Of a DNA stretch of 64,000 bases, positions 8,155-17,360 are shown one piece after another. Source of the DNA: DATLFP01 sp035540955 (GTDB lineage: Bacteria > Actinomycetota > Acidimicrobiia > Acidimicrobiales > CADCSY01); contig DATLFP010000252.1 of NCBI GenBank assembly GCA_035540955.1, positions 72,783 to 136,782 of the forward strand, read 5' to 3'. The notes beneath the pieces are model-generated. The model ran no database searches. It was given only the letters and a program-made list of their open reading frames with translations, and had not been told where the DNA came from. Numbering within the stretch: the first letter of the stretch is position 1; each line of letters starts with the position of its first letter. The position numbers and the translations under genes were made by a program.

Positions 8155-8588
8155 GCGAGAGCACCACCCTGCGGATCGAGCGCGTCTTCAACGCGCGGCC
8201 ACGCGCCGTCTTCCGGGCGTGGACCACTCGAGAGGCGATGGAGGAGTGGTACCGAGATGGCGAAGACTTCGTCGCTCGCGTCACCGAGCTCGATGTCCGC
8301 GTCGGGGGTCGCTACCGGGTCGAGTTCGGCCCGTCCGGCCAGGAGCCGTTCGTCGAGTACGGCGAGTACCTCGAGATCGACCCGCCACATCGGTTGGTGA
8401 TGACCGAGGCGCTGGAGGGCGTCGACTCGCCGTGGGCGGGGACGCGCGTCACCGTCGAGCTCGAGGAGGTCGACGGCAAGACCCGGCTCACGATGACCCA
8501 CTCGGAGTTCCCCACGGCCGGACATCGCGACATCGCGGCCAGCGGTTGGCCCGGCTTCCTCGACCGAATCGAGTCGCTGGTGCAATGA
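8151..8588 (+). CDS. SRPBCC/AHSA1-domain protein
   Basis: 145 residues. It has the Bet v1-like pattern R-V-F-N-A-R-P-R-A-V-F-R-A-W-T-T-R-E-A-M-E-E-W, then D-V-R-V-G-G-R-Y-R-V-E-F, G-E-Y-L-E-I-D-P-P-H-R-L-V-M-T, and a C-terminal helix G-W-P-G-F-L-D-R-I-E-S-L. The fold binds hydrophobic ligands or acts as a cochaperone-like domain; the ligand is unknown. It is translated from the same message as the ArsR regulator. Confidence 0.85.
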   Translation: MSESTTLRIERVFNARPRAVFRAWTTREAMEEWYRDGEDFVARVTELDVRVGGRYRVEFGPSGQEPFVEYGEYLEIDPPHRLVMTEALEGVDSPWAGTRVTVELEEVDGKTRLTMTHSEFPTAGHRDIAASGWPGFLDRIESLVQ

Positions 8589-8609
8589 CGAGGGCGCTGG
8601 GTCCCTCGC

Positions 8610-11600
8610 TCAGATGGTCGATGTGGAGTGTTCGGCCAGCGCTGACCGCAGGCGTTGACTGTCTGGTCGAGTGAGGAGCCAGAGACCGTGACCGGCGGAG
8701 ATGCCGATGGAGGCGGTGGGCTGCAGCACGCTCTCGGCCTCCTGGCGCTCTCCCTCGGCGAGGGCGGCCGCGGCGAGGACCTCCGAGGCGAGGGCGGCAA
8801 CCCCGGCGTCGGTGAGCGAGGTCATCGTCGAGAGGGCCTCCGTGGCGAGACGCCTTGCCTCGGTGCTGTTGTCTCGGTCGAGCTCGACCCAGCCTGCAAG
8901 GGCCCGTGCAAGCGCTGACTCTGCGGCGGCGCCGAGGTCGGCAAAGGCGGACGTGGCGGCGTCGAGATGGCGGCGGGCGGCGTCGAGCTCGCCGCGTCCA
9001 CGGGCGACGAGGCCTCGGCCGAGGGTTGCGAGGGCCGTTCCCCAACGGCTCCGACCGATGGCGATGGATGCCATGTGTGCGTCGTCGGCGCCCCGGAGGT
9101 CGCCCGCGGCCTGTCGCACGAACCCGAGACGGGAGAGGGCCCACTGCCGGTAGCTCGGGATGTCGAGGGTCTCGGTGAGACGGAGGATGGCCTCGGCGTC
9201 TCTGGCCGCGTCATCGAGCCTTCCCTCGAGCTCGGCGACGGTGAGCAGGGCGGTGCGAGCCTCGATGCTGAGCGTGGGGTCTCCGAGCTCGTCGAACCGT
9301 CTGACGGCGCTGGCGGCGAGGTCGGCGGCTTGCTCGTTGCGGCCCAGTCGCAGCATCGTGCCGGCGGCGAGCATCTCGGCGGTGCCGACGAACCAGGGCT
9401 CTTCGGTGGCGGCGGCCGCAGCCATCCCGTCCTCGACGAGTCGCAGCTGGAGGTCGACGTCCCAGCCTCGTTGGGTCAGGTTGACGCGCAGCAGCATCGC
9501 CTTGGCCGTGGCAATGGGATCGCCGGCGTCGATGACGTCGTCCATCGCCGCCTCGAGGTCGACGCCGGCGTGGATCTCGGCGATGACCGCGCGGTGGCCT
9601 GACGCGTTTGCCAGGTAGTAGGCCCACCAGATCTCGACGAGACCACGTTCAGCGGGTGCAGCCTCCCCCTCGACTTCGAGAGCCCGCCGGCAGAAGCGGG
9701 CGCCTTCGGGCCAGTCGCCGATCAGGAACCAGAGCCATGCCAGGTCGTCGCAGTAGCGGAGGGCGGCGGCGGCGGCGTTCGTCTGGTCGAGCCAGCCGAG
9801 AGTGGACCAGAGGTTGTCGATGTCGGGCGCGAGCTCACGGCGCACGACGAGCGCTTCGCCCGAACGCATGCGGGGTTCGGCGTGTTCGGCAAGCTGCCGG
9901 TAGTACTCGGCGTGGCGGTGCCGAAGCATGCTGACATCGCCGTCGAGGCGTTCTCGGGCGTAGTGCGACAGCGTCTGCAGCATGCGGTATCGGGGCTGGT
10001 CACCGTGGCTGTCCGGAACGACGAGGGACCGCTCCACCAGCCGTCCCAGCAGGTCGAGGATGGCTGGTCGTGGAAGGTCCTCGTCTGCGCAGATCGCTTC
10101 TGCGGCGTGCAGGCTCCATCCTCCGGTGAACACCGAGAGCCGTCCGAAGAGCCGGCGCTCGTCGTCGGAGAGCAGCTCGTAGCTCCAGTCGACCACGGCC
10201 CGCAGCGTCTGCTGCCGGGGGAGAACGGTGCGGGCGCCGCCGGTCAGCAGCTGGAAGCGGTCGTCGAGGCGGTCGGCGATCTGTGTGAGCGGTAGTGCGC
10301 GGGCCCGGCCGGCGGCGAGCTCGATCGCCAGGGGCAGCCCGTCCAGCCGTTCGCAGATGCGCTCGACAACTGACAGGGCGACCTCGTCGATATCGAGGTC
10401 AGGGCGGACCGCTCGGGCTCGGGTCAGGAAGAGGTCAGTGGCTGCCTGGGGATCGAGCGAGCCGAGTGGGAACAAGGTCTCGCCCGACACGCCGAGAGGC
10501 TCGCGGCTGGTGGCGAGAACGCGAAGGTGGGGCGAGCGTCCGAGGAGCTCGGCGACGACCTCCGCAACCCGCTCGACGACGTGCTCGCAGTTGTCGAGCA
10601 CGAGCAGCACCGGGCGGTGGTCGAGCTGGTTGACGATGGCGGTGAGCGGTGAGCTTGCGCTCCCGGCAGGATGCTCGCTGGTGCGGGCGCCGAGGGCAGA
10701 CGCGATCGCCGGCACCACGCCTGCGGGGTCTCGCACCGACTCGAGGGCGACGAACCAGGACCCGCCGTCCGGCACCTGGAGCATCCCCACCTCGGTGGCG
10801 AGGCGGGTCTTTCCGGCTCCGCCGGGCCCGACAACCGTGACGAGGCGGTGCTCGACGAGCAGGGAGGTGAGGTCGTCACGCTCCCGGCTGCGACCGATGA
10901 GAGGGGTGAGCGGCTGGGCCAGGTTGCCCTTGATCGGCGGTGGGGCCACCGCCGCGAGGGTTTCGTCGTGGCCGAGGATGCGTGCTTCGAGCTCCTTGAG
11001 CGCGGGGCCGGGTTCGACGCCGACCTCCTCGATCAGCGCTGACCGCGCCCGCTGATAGGCGCGCAGCGCGTCCGCCTGCCGTCCGGTGCGGTACAGCGCA
11101 AGCATGAGCAGCTCCCAGAACCGCTCGCGGGTGGGATGCTCGGCGACGAGCCCTTCGAGCTCGTTCGTGACCTCGTGCGCTCGTCCAACGGCGAGCAGGG
11201 CCTCCGCCCGCAGCTCGATGGCCCGATGCCGGAGCTCGTGGAGGCGGCTTCGCTCGGGTGTGGCGATCTCTGCGGCGTCGACGTCGACGAGCGGGTCGCC
11301 TCGCCAGAGCTGGAGAGCCCGGTCGAGCAAGCGGGTTGCCGACGGCGCGTCACCCGCGTGGACGGCCTCGGCGCCCCGGTGGATGAGCTCGTCGAAGGCG
11401 TCGAGATCCAGCTGGCCGGGCTCGAGACCGAGCAGGTAGCCGGCCTCGACCGACCGGATCGCGTCCGATCCGAGCAACCGGCGGAGCTGAGAGACCTGCG
11501 CCTGCAGCGCGTTCGCGGGGTTGCCCGGCGGCTGGTCCCAGAGGCCGTCGATGAGCCGGTCGACGGACACGGGGCGACCACGTCCGAGCAGCAGGAGACT

Positions 11601-11690
11601 CAGCAGCGCGCGCTGCTTCGAGCCCCGCACGACCAGGTCGTCACCGTCCGTCGTCGTGACCTGCAGCGGCCCGAGCAGCCCGAACTGCAC
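8610..11690 (-). CDS. SARP/AfsR-like regulator with NTPase and TPR region
   Basis: 1026 residues. Domain order: OmpR-like winged helix (about 1-90, with R-G-S-K-Q-R-A-L-L-S-L-L-L), BTAD helical domain (about 95-240), STAND/NB-ARC NTPase (Walker A G-P-G-G-A-G-K-T at 288-295; L-L-V-L-D-N-C-E-H-V), then a long helical TPR-like half. It starts at a GTG. Such proteins are ATP-gated activators of nearby genes. It is divergent from an MMPL pump, and three exact heptamer repeats with 11-base periodicity lie in the shared promoter region, matching how SARP proteins bind DNA. The most likely target is the pump. Confidence 0.88.
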   Translation of the reverse strand: MQFGLLGPLQVTTTDGDDLVVRGSKQRALLSLLLLGRGRPVSVDRLIDGLWDQPPGNPANALQAQVSQLRRLLGSDAIRSVEAGYLLGLEPGQLDLDAFDELIHRGAEAVHAGDAPSATRLLDRALQLWRGDPLVDVDAAEIATPERSRLHELRHRAIELRAEALLAVGRAHEVTNELEGLVAEHPTRERFWELLMLALYRTGRQADALRAYQRARSALIEEVGVEPGPALKELEARILGHDETLAAVAPPPIKGNLAQPLTPLIGRSRERDDLTSLLVEHRLVTVVGPGGAGKTRLATEVGMLQVPDGGSWFVALESVRDPAGVVPAIASALGARTSEHPAGSASSPLTAIVNQLDHRPVLLVLDNCEHVVERVAEVVAELLGRSPHLRVLATSREPLGVSGETLFPLGSLDPQAATDLFLTRARAVRPDLDIDEVALSVVERICERLDGLPLAIELAAGRARALPLTQIADRLDDRFQLLTGGARTVLPRQQTLRAVVDWSYELLSDDERRLFGRLSVFTGGWSLHAAEAICADEDLPRPAILDLLGRLVERSLVVPDSHGDQPRYRMLQTLSHYARERLDGDVSMLRHRHAEYYRQLAEHAEPRMRSGEALVVRRELAPDIDNLWSTLGWLDQTNAAAAALRYCDDLAWLWFLIGDWPEGARFCRRALEVEGEAAPAERGLVEIWWAYYLANASGHRAVIAEIHAGVDLEAAMDDVIDAGDPIATAKAMLLRVNLTQRGWDVDLQLRLVEDGMAAAAATEEPWFVGTAEMLAAGTMLRLGRNEQAADLAASAVRRFDELGDPTLSIEARTALLTVAELEGRLDDAARDAEAILRLTETLDIPSYRQWALSRLGFVRQAAGDLRGADDAHMASIAIGRSRWGTALATLGRGLVARGRGELDAARRHLDAATSAFADLGAAAESALARALAGWVELDRDNSTEARRLATEALSTMTSLTDAGVAALASEVLAAAALAEGERQEAESVLQPTASIGISAGHGLWLLTRPDSQRLRSALAEHSTSTI

Positions 11691-11731
11691 GCCCGGAGAC
11701 GCTAGGACAGCGACCGCGTCCTGAGGCGCCG

Positions 11732-11760
11732 CCTCAGCGCGTCCTCAGCGCCTCCTCAGG
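11732..11760 (+). promoter_or_regulatory. Triple SARP-type direct repeat between regulator and pump
   Basis: CCTCAGC (11732-11738), CCTCAGC (11743-11749) and CCTCAGG (11754-11760) are spaced exactly 11 bases apart, the classic SARP heptamer layout. An inverted copy, CCTGAGG, is at 11720-11726. The site is 43-71 bases from the regulator start and 59-87 bases before the pump ATG, so it can act on both genes. Confidence 0.7.
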
Positions 11761-11819
11761 AGGTTCCTCGACGCTCCCTTCGCGGCCCGGCGGTCGGGCC
11801 GGGACCCTGGGAGGGAACG

Positions 11820-13943
11820 ATGTTCGCAAAGTGTGGAAGGTTCGCGTATCGCCGACGGCGCCTGATCGTGGGCGCATGGCTCGCGTTGCTGATCGTCGGC
11901 ATGACCGTCGGAAGCGGGGTGATGGCCCGCTTCTCGACCGCCATGGATGGCGCCAGAGGGAGCGAGTCGGAGCGGGTTCACCACCTGGTCCACGAGCTGC
12001 GCCCGCATGGCCGCTCGGTCGTGGCGGTGGTCGAGGCCGACGTCGATGATCCGGTGGTGCGCGAGCAGGTCTCGGCGGCGGCGGCCGAGATCCGCCGGGC
12101 CGACGGAGTGGCCGCCGTGTTGGACCGCTACTCCGGCGGCAAGGAGCGTCTCACGTCCACGGACGGCCAGGCATCGCTTGTGGTGGTCGTCCTCGAGGGC
12201 GACCTGGAACACGTCGCCGAGCACCGCGTGGCAGTCACGGTGCGGGAGCGGATGAAGGAGATCACCGCCGCCAGCGTCAAGGTCGGCGGGCCCACGCTCG
12301 TCGATGAGGAGTTCGCCGAGGCGATCGAGCGTGACCTGCGCAAGGGCGAGTCGATGGCGCTCCCGGTGGCGTTCGTCGCGATGATCTTCATCTTCGGCGG
12401 TGTGCTCGTCGCGGGCCTGCCGCTGCTCGTGGCCCTCGTCTCGGTGGCCGGGATGATGCTCGTGTTGCTGGGCCTGACCCATGTCACCGACGTCTCCGCG
12501 TACGCGTTGAACGTGGTGTTCATGTTCGGGATCGGGCTGGGCATCGACTACGGCTTGCTCGTGGTCAGCCGCGTTCGCGAGGAGAAGGCCGCGGGGCTCG
12601 ACGTCGCCGCCGCCATCGAGCGCACGGTCGCCACCGCCGGACGGACCGTCGCGTTCTCCGCCATGACCGTCGCCGTCGCGCTCTGCGGGCTCTTCGCCTT
12701 CGGCACTCCGGTGTTCGAGTCCTTCGCGATCGCCGGCATCGGTGTCGTGCTGCTCAGCATGGCGGCATCGGTCACCTTCCTGCCGGCCCTGCTGGCGGTG
12801 ACCTGGAAGCGCGTCAAGCCCGCACGCTCGCGAGCGGCCGACGACGGGTTCTTCTACCGGCTCGCTGCCGCCGTGCAGCGCCGCGCGCTGCCGGTCGCCG
12901 GCGGTGTGGCCGTCCTCCTCATCGCGCTTGGCGCCCCCTTCCTCGGCGCACGCTTCGAGAACGGCGACGCCCGCTCCCTTCCCTCGGGCTCAGAGGCCCG
13001 GGCCGTCGCCCTCACCGTTGCGGAGCGCTTCCCGTCGCACGGCGCCGACCCGGTGCTCGTCGTCGCCGAAGCAGCCCAGGACCAACCAGCGTTGATCCGC
13101 TACATGGCGGCCCTCGCCGAGCGCGACGGCGTCGCCGCGGTCAGCTCCTGGACGGCGGAGGAGCAGGGTGTCACGGTGGTCGAGGTCGTGCCCGAGGGCG
13201 CCAGCCAGGGCGACCACGCCCAGCGTCTTGTCCGCCAGATCCGCGACGACCGGCCCGGCTTCGCCACCGAGGTCGGCGGCACGGCCGCACTGCTGGTCGA
13301 CACCAAGGCGAACATCGCCTCCCGGCTCCCGATCGCCTTCGCCGTCATCGCCGCCGCGACCTTCGTGCTGCTCTTCCTGATGACCGGCTCGCTTGCCGTG
13401 CCGCTCAAGGCGATCGCCATGAACGTGCTGTCGCTCGGCGCCACCTTCGGCGGGCTCATCCTCGTCTTCCAGAACGGCCACCTGTCGGGCGTTCTCGGGT
13501 TCGAACCCGTGGGCTCGGTCGACCTGTTCATGCCGGTGCTCATCTTCATCTTCGCCTTCGGGCTCTCCATGGACTACGAGGTCTTCCTCCTTGCTCGCAT
13601 CAAGGAGGCGTACGACGAGACCGGAGACAACGACCTCGCGGTCCGACTCGGACTGCAGCGCAGCGGCAGGATCGTCACGTCGGCGGCGCTCCTCATCGTC
13701 GTCGTCTTCGCCGGGTTCGCCAGCGGCGAGGTGCTCGGCATCAAGCAGCTCGGCTTCGGGCTCGCCCTCGCCGTCATCGTCGACGCCACCGTCGTCCGAT
13801 CGGTCCTCGTGCCCGCCACCATGCAGCTGCTCGGAGACCGGAACTGGTGGGCACCCCGCCCGCTACGGCGGCTCCACGATCGGTTCGGCATCAGCGAGGC
13901 CGAGCCGGTGGTCGTTCGGGCGGCCGAGATGGTCACCGCCTGA
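11820..13943 (+). CDS. MMPL/RND family membrane transporter
   Basis: 707 residues, ATG behind GGGAGG. Two similar halves each have a first helix, an extracytoplasmic domain and five further helices. The family motif appears as G-L-G-I-D-Y-G-L-L-V-V-S-R-V-R-E-E in the first half and F-G-L-S-M-D-Y-E-V-F-L-L-A-R-I-K-E in the second. MMPL proteins use proton flow to export lipids or drugs; the substrate here is unknown. It is divergent from the SARP regulator and followed by a strong terminator. Confidence 0.9.
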   Translation: MFAKCGRFAYRRRRLIVGAWLALLIVGMTVGSGVMARFSTAMDGARGSESERVHHLVHELRPHGRSVVAVVEADVDDPVVREQVSAAAAEIRRADGVAAVLDRYSGGKERLTSTDGQASLVVVVLEGDLEHVAEHRVAVTVRERMKEITAASVKVGGPTLVDEEFAEAIERDLRKGESMALPVAFVAMIFIFGGVLVAGLPLLVALVSVAGMMLVLLGLTHVTDVSAYALNVVFMFGIGLGIDYGLLVVSRVREEKAAGLDVAAAIERTVATAGRTVAFSAMTVAVALCGLFAFGTPVFESFAIAGIGVVLLSMAASVTFLPALLAVTWKRVKPARSRAADDGFFYRLAAAVQRRALPVAGGVAVLLIALGAPFLGARFENGDARSLPSGSEARAVALTVAERFPSHGADPVLVVAEAAQDQPALIRYMAALAERDGVAAVSSWTAEEQGVTVVEVVPEGASQGDHAQRLVRQIRDDRPGFATEVGGTAALLVDTKANIASRLPIAFAVIAAATFVLLFLMTGSLAVPLKAIAMNVLSLGATFGGLILVFQNGHLSGVLGFEPVGSVDLFMPVLIFIFAFGLSMDYEVFLLARIKEAYDETGDNDLAVRLGLQRSGRIVTSAALLIVVVFAGFASGEVLGIKQLGFGLALAVIVDATVVRSVLVPATMQLLGDRNWWAPRPLRRLHDRFGISEAEPVVVRAAEMVTA

Positions 13944-13960
13944 CGCACCGGCCTCCCAGG

Positions 13961-14000
13961 GCGAGCAGGGCCAGCGGCCGAGCCGCTGGCCCTGCCTCGC
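13961..14000 (+). terminator. Strong hairpin after the MMPL gene
   Basis: A perfect 14-base stem, GCAGGGCCAGCGGC (13965-13978) against GCCGCTGGCCCTGC (13982-13995), with a three-base loop. It extends by GCGA/TCGC after one bulge. It lies between the stop of the pump gene and the convergent kinase-like gene. Confidence 0.8.
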
Positions 14001-14087
14001 GTCTGCCTCGACGGTGGCGCCTGCGGTAGGTCTGCTCCGGACGCAACCCGGGCCGAGGTGACCCCTCGCCTGCGAACGACGGAGAGG

Positions 14088-14621
14088 TCAGCGCGTCGTA
14101 GGGAGGAAGGCAGCCATCACGTCGGCGGCGATCTCGTCGGGACCACGCTGAGTCGTGTCGACCTCGAGGTCGATGACCGGGAGCACGTCGTCGAGCGCTC
14201 GAAGCCGATCGTTCGAGTCCCGGACGAACTTCGGATCCCTCGAGATGCCTCGGCGGGGATCATCGTGGACACGGGCGATGGCGACCTCGGCCGTGACCCG
14301 GAGCAGGATGTGGTGAACCTCGACGTCGGGGTGCAGCGCGCGCCGGAGGATCTCGAACCCGTCGGATTCGAAGAACGGGCCGTGCGAGATGACGACGTCG
14401 ACGCCCGCGTCGAACCACGATCGAACGAGCCCGGCGGTGGCGACTGCCGCGCGCCGCCAGAACTCGTGCAGGTCGTCTCCGCCGCACTGCATGAAGGCGA
14501 CGTCGTCCATGTCGACGTCGGCCGCGATCATGTCGCTCCTCCTCACGAGCTGCGCGACCCGGCTGGCCACCGTGCTCTTGCCGGCGCCGATGGGCCCCAC
14601 GAGTACGAGGAGATGGGCCAT
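14088..14621 (-). CDS. P-loop kinase-like protein
   Basis: 177 residues. Walker A G-P-I-G-A-G-K-S-T at 9-17 at the very N-terminus, then A-A-D-V-D-M-D-D-V, V-V-I-S-H-G-P-F-F-E and a lid-like R-V-H-D-D-P-R-R-G-I-S-R-D-P. This is the small AAA_33/zeta-toxin-like or shikimate-kinase-like fold that phosphorylates small molecules. No antitoxin partner is adjacent, so a toxin role is unlikely. Substrate unknown. Confidence 0.7.
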   Translation of the reverse strand: MAHLLVLVGPIGAGKSTVASRVAQLVRRSDMIAADVDMDDVAFMQCGGDDLHEFWRRAAVATAGLVRSWFDAGVDVVISHGPFFESDGFEILRRALHPDVEVHHILLRVTAEVAIARVHDDPRRGISRDPKFVRDSNDRLRALDDVLPVIDLEVDTTQRGPDEIAADVMAAFLPTTR

Positions 14622-14763
14622 GAGCGCATCGTGCCGGACCGGCTGGGCGCTGTCACGCTCACCACCACCAGCGGCAGGCAGTCAGGCGTGGCGTCACACG
14701 ACGTCCTGCGTGCCGGTCCACCGCGACGGCGCTCACCGGCGGCCGGCTTGCCAGAATGGCGTC

Positions 14764-15486
14764 GTGCCGACCGATCTCCTCTACCTGCGGGACGCCGAGC
14801 TGCGGGCGTTCGACACCGTGGTGACCGGGATGGTGGACGGCGGGGTGGTCCTCGCGGAGACGGCGTTCTATGTCACGGGCGGCGGCCAGCCCCACGACAC
14901 CGGCACCCTCGCGTGGGCGGGCGGGTCGGCGACGGTGGTCGACGTGCGCAAGGACCGCGACACCGGCGAGGTCGTCCACGTGCTCGACGGTGACGGGCCG
15001 GCCGTGGGCACCGCGGTCCACGGCGAGGTCGACTGGGACCGGCGCTTCGGGCTCATGCGCACCCACACCGCCCTGCACGTGCTGTGCGGGGTGATCTGGA
15101 ACGAGTACAAGGTGGCGGTGACCGGCGGCAACATGGAGCCGCTGTCGGCTCGGATGGACTTCGAGTTCGACCCGCTGCCCGAGGGGTTCAAGGACACCAT
15201 CGAGCGGCGGGTGAACGAGGAGCTGGTGGCGGCCCGGCCCGTCCGCGTCGAGTTCCTCCCCCGGGAGACCGCCGTCGAGGACGAGGACCTGATCCGGACC
15301 AAGGTCAACCTGATCCCGGAGTCGGTGCGGGAGATCCGGGTGGTCGACATCGTCGGCCTCGACAAGCAGGCCGACGGCGGGACCCACGTGGCGAGCACCG
15401 ACCAGGTCGGCCGGATCCGGGTCACCAAGACCGAGTCGAAGGGCAAGGGCAACAAGCGCATCCGCATCGAGGTTGTCGATGCCTGA
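14764..15486 (+). CDS. alaX: AlaX-type alanyl-tRNA editing hydrolase
   Basis: 240 residues from the GTG at 14764. It would hydrolyse mischarged Ser- or Gly-tRNA(Ala) in trans. Zinc-binding signatures: H101-T-A-L-H105 and G-G-T-H208. The residue four before H208 is Asp204, where stand-alone alanyl-tRNA synthetase editing domains have Cys (C-x-x-x-H); I believe Asp occurs in some AlaX proteins, but this deserves checking. The N-terminal region, with E-T-A-F-Y-V-T-G-G-G-Q-P-H-D-T-G, is the beta-barrel that precedes the editing core. It overlaps larE. Confidence 0.85.
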   Translation: MPTDLLYLRDAELRAFDTVVTGMVDGGVVLAETAFYVTGGGQPHDTGTLAWAGGSATVVDVRKDRDTGEVVHVLDGDGPAVGTAVHGEVDWDRRFGLMRTHTALHVLCGVIWNEYKVAVTGGNMEPLSARMDFEFDPLPEGFKDTIERRVNEELVAARPVRVEFLPRETAVEDEDLIRTKVNLIPESVREIRVVDIVGLDKQADGGTHVASTDQVGRIRVTKTESKGKGNKRIRIEVVDA

Positions 15487-16267
15487 CCTCGGTGCGCTCC
15501 GAACGCGGCTGCTCGAGCTGGAGCGTGTCGTCGTCGCCTTCAGCGGCGGTGCCGATTCGGCGTTCCTCGCGTATGTCGCCAACCAGGTGCTCGGTGCGAA
15601 GGCGCTGGCCGTCACCGCTGTGTCGCCGTCGCTGGCGCCGGAGGAGGAGATCGACTGCCGAGCGCTCGCCGAGGAGTGGGGTCTGCGCTGGCAGCCGGTC
15701 CACACCGATGAGCTCGCCAACCCGGCGTACGCCCTGAACGACGGGGAGCGCTGCTACTTCTGCAAGGCGGAGCTGCTCGAGGTCGTCGCGCCGTTGGCCG
15801 GCCGCGAGGGCGCGACGGTCGTCCTCGGCGTGAACGTCGACGACCTCGGCGACCATCGACCTGGTCAGCGCGCCGCGGCCGAGCGAGGAGCCGTGTTCCC
15901 CCTTGTCGAGGCGGGATTCACCAAGGCCGACGTCCGCGCCGCCTCCGAGCAGCTCGGGCTGCGCACCTGGGACAAGCCGGCAGCCGCCTGTCTCGCGTCG
16001 CGCGTCCCCTACGGCACGCCGGTGACCATGACGGTCCTGGCCGAGGTGGCCGCCGCCGAGTCGGCGCTTCGAGGGCTCGGCTTCCGGCAGCTCCGCGTCC
16101 GCCACTACGGCGACCTGGCCCGCCTGGAGCTTCCGATCGACGACCTCCAGAGCGTGCTCGATCGCCGTGACGAGGTCGTCGCCGCCGTGCGCGGCGCCGG
16201 CTACCGCTACGTGACCCTCGACCTCGAGGGGTTCCGCAGCGGCAACCTCAACGCCGCCCTGGGGTGA
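15479..16267 (+). CDS. larE: ATP-dependent sacrificial sulfur transferase LarE
   Basis: 262 residues from the ATG at 15479 (GAGG upstream; a TTG at 15473 is possible). PP-loop S-G-G-A-D-S at 22-27. C171 in P-A-A-A-C-L-A-S-R-V-P-Y-G sits where LarE proteins keep the cysteine sacrificed for sulfur. The R-C-Y-F-C-K pair at 91-96 is also typical. LarE builds the nickel-pincer cofactor of lactate racemase with LarB and LarC, but no larA, larB or larC is present here, so the partner enzyme is unknown. It overlaps the alaX stop and the next GTG. Confidence 0.85.
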   Translation: MPDLGALRTRLLELERVVVAFSGGADSAFLAYVANQVLGAKALAVTAVSPSLAPEEEIDCRALAEEWGLRWQPVHTDELANPAYALNDGERCYFCKAELLEVVAPLAGREGATVVLGVNVDDLGDHRPGQRAAAERGAVFPLVEAGFTKADVRAASEQLGLRTWDKPAAACLASRVPYGTPVTMTVLAEVAAAESALRGLGFRQLRVRHYGDLARLELPIDDLQSVLDRRDEVVAAVRGAGYRYVTLDLEGFRSGNLNAALG

Positions 16268-16851
16268 CGGCGGTCGGCATCGACCTCGGTGCCTCGCGGT
16301 TCCACGTCGCCGTCCTGGGCGAGCGGATCGAGGTGCAGGTCACGAGCGAGCTCCGCGACGTGCTCGATCTGTGCGCGGGAGCGTCGGCTGTCGCCATCGA
16401 CGCGCCGTCGGAGCCGGCGACCGGCCGCGTGCACGCCGGCGCCAGATCGCCGAAGTTCGCGGTGGCGCGATGCAACGAGATCGCCGCCGGCGAGGAGCTG
16501 GGTGTCTGGGTGCCGTGGGTGACACCCATCCTCGACGACTGCCCGGCGTGGATGCGGAACGGGTTCCGGGTGTGGGAGGCGCTGCGATCCGCCGGCCACC
16601 AACCGATGGAGGTGTACCCCGCCGGTTGCTTCTGGCTCCTGAACGGCCGGCGGTGGCCACCGCGCAAGACCACAGCGTCGGGCCGGGCCACCCGCCGCAC
16701 CCTCCTCGAACCGCTGGCCGGACCGCTCGTGCTCGACGACCACGACGCGCTCGATGCCGTGATGGCCGCGGTGGTCGCCCGCGGCCCCCACCGCGCTGTC
16801 CGGCACACCGATCCCGGGTGCGACAGCTCCTCCCTCTTCGTTCTTGCGTAG
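16264..16851 (+). CDS. DUF429 family protein (predicted RNase H-like fold)
   Basis: 195 residues. It opens with V-G-I-D-L-G-A-S-R-F-H-V-A-V-L, an actin/RNase H-like first strand with an acidic residue. V-A-I-D-A-P-S-E, E-V-Y-P-A-G and L-D-D-H-D-A-L-D-A-V-M-A-A follow, the usual DUF429 acidic motifs. DUF429 proteins are predicted nucleases without a known role. The GTG overlaps the larE stop. The final codons and the TAG are inside a large hairpin. Confidence 0.7.
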   Translation: MTAVGIDLGASRFHVAVLGERIEVQVTSELRDVLDLCAGASAVAIDAPSEPATGRVHAGARSPKFAVARCNEIAAGEELGVWVPWVTPILDDCPAWMRNGFRVWEALRSAGHQPMEVYPAGCFWLLNGRRWPPRKTTASGRATRRTLLEPLAGPLVLDDHDALDAVMAAVVARGPHRAVRHTDPGCDSSSLFVLA

Positions 16852-16889
16852 ATCCATGCCGGCCCCCGGCACGGATCCACGCAAGAACG
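16839..16889. repeat. 24-base-pair hairpin over the DUF429 stop codon
   Basis: Arms 16839-16862 and 16866-16889 pair over 24 positions with two A-C mismatches and a three-base CCC loop. The TAG of the upstream gene is inside the left arm. It may be a terminator or a REP-like mobile hairpin; only 18 bases separate it from the next ATG. Confidence 0.7.
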
Positions 16890-16907
16890 GGTCGCTCACG
16901 GGGCAGC

Positions 16908-17360
16908 ATGGCGTCGATGCGGGACGACGTCGACGACGAGCTGCGGGCCCACGGGGAGCGGCTGGCCGCCGCCATCACCGCCGCCATCCCCGGCTGGGTG
17001 GTCCGGTCGGTGGTCGAGCGAGGGGGCCCTCGCCCGGCCGCCGCGGCCGCCGGCGCCGCGGCCGCCGCCGAAGCCGGTCCCCGGCTCCACGCCCTCCTCA
17101 CGGCGGATGTCGACGACCAGCGCGCCAACCCGCTGGCCGTGGTGCGCGGCCTGGTCGCCCATCCGACCCGCGTGCTGCGGGAGGTCGGGATCGAGCCCCC
17201 GCCTCGGTCCCGCTTCGACGCCGAGCACTTCCCCGAGGACCCGTACGGTCTCGTGCCGATGACCTGGCGTGACCTCGACGAGTCGCTCCACGAGCCGGGC
17301 ATCGTCTGGGGTGCTCTCAAGGCGAGGGCGCACCGCCAACGCCACGGCGGTCGGGCGTGA
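16908..17360 (+). CDS. Conserved actinobacterial protein of unknown function
   Basis: 150 residues, ATG at 16908 (a second ATG at 16917 is possible). Visible features: an alanine-rich helical middle, D-V-D-D-Q-R-A-N-P-L-A-V-V-R-G-L-V, and a C-terminal S-L-H-E-P-G-I-V-W-G-A-L-K-A-R-A-H motif. I recognise the ending as shared by many uncharacterised actinomycete proteins, but no function is known to me. It overlaps the next gene by four bases, so the two are probably co-translated. Confidence 0.65.
   Translation: MASMRDDVDDELRAHGERLAAAITAAIPGWVVRSVVERGGPRPAAAAAGAAAAAEAGPRLHALLTADVDDQRANPLAVVRGLVAHPTRVLREVGIEPPPRSRFDAEHFPEDPYGLVPMTWRDLDESLHEPGIVWGALKARAHRQRHGGRA

Noticed and set aside
14088..14621. 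Zeta toxin of a toxin-antitoxin pair
   Set aside because: The P-loop kinase fold fits, but no small antitoxin gene is adjacent.
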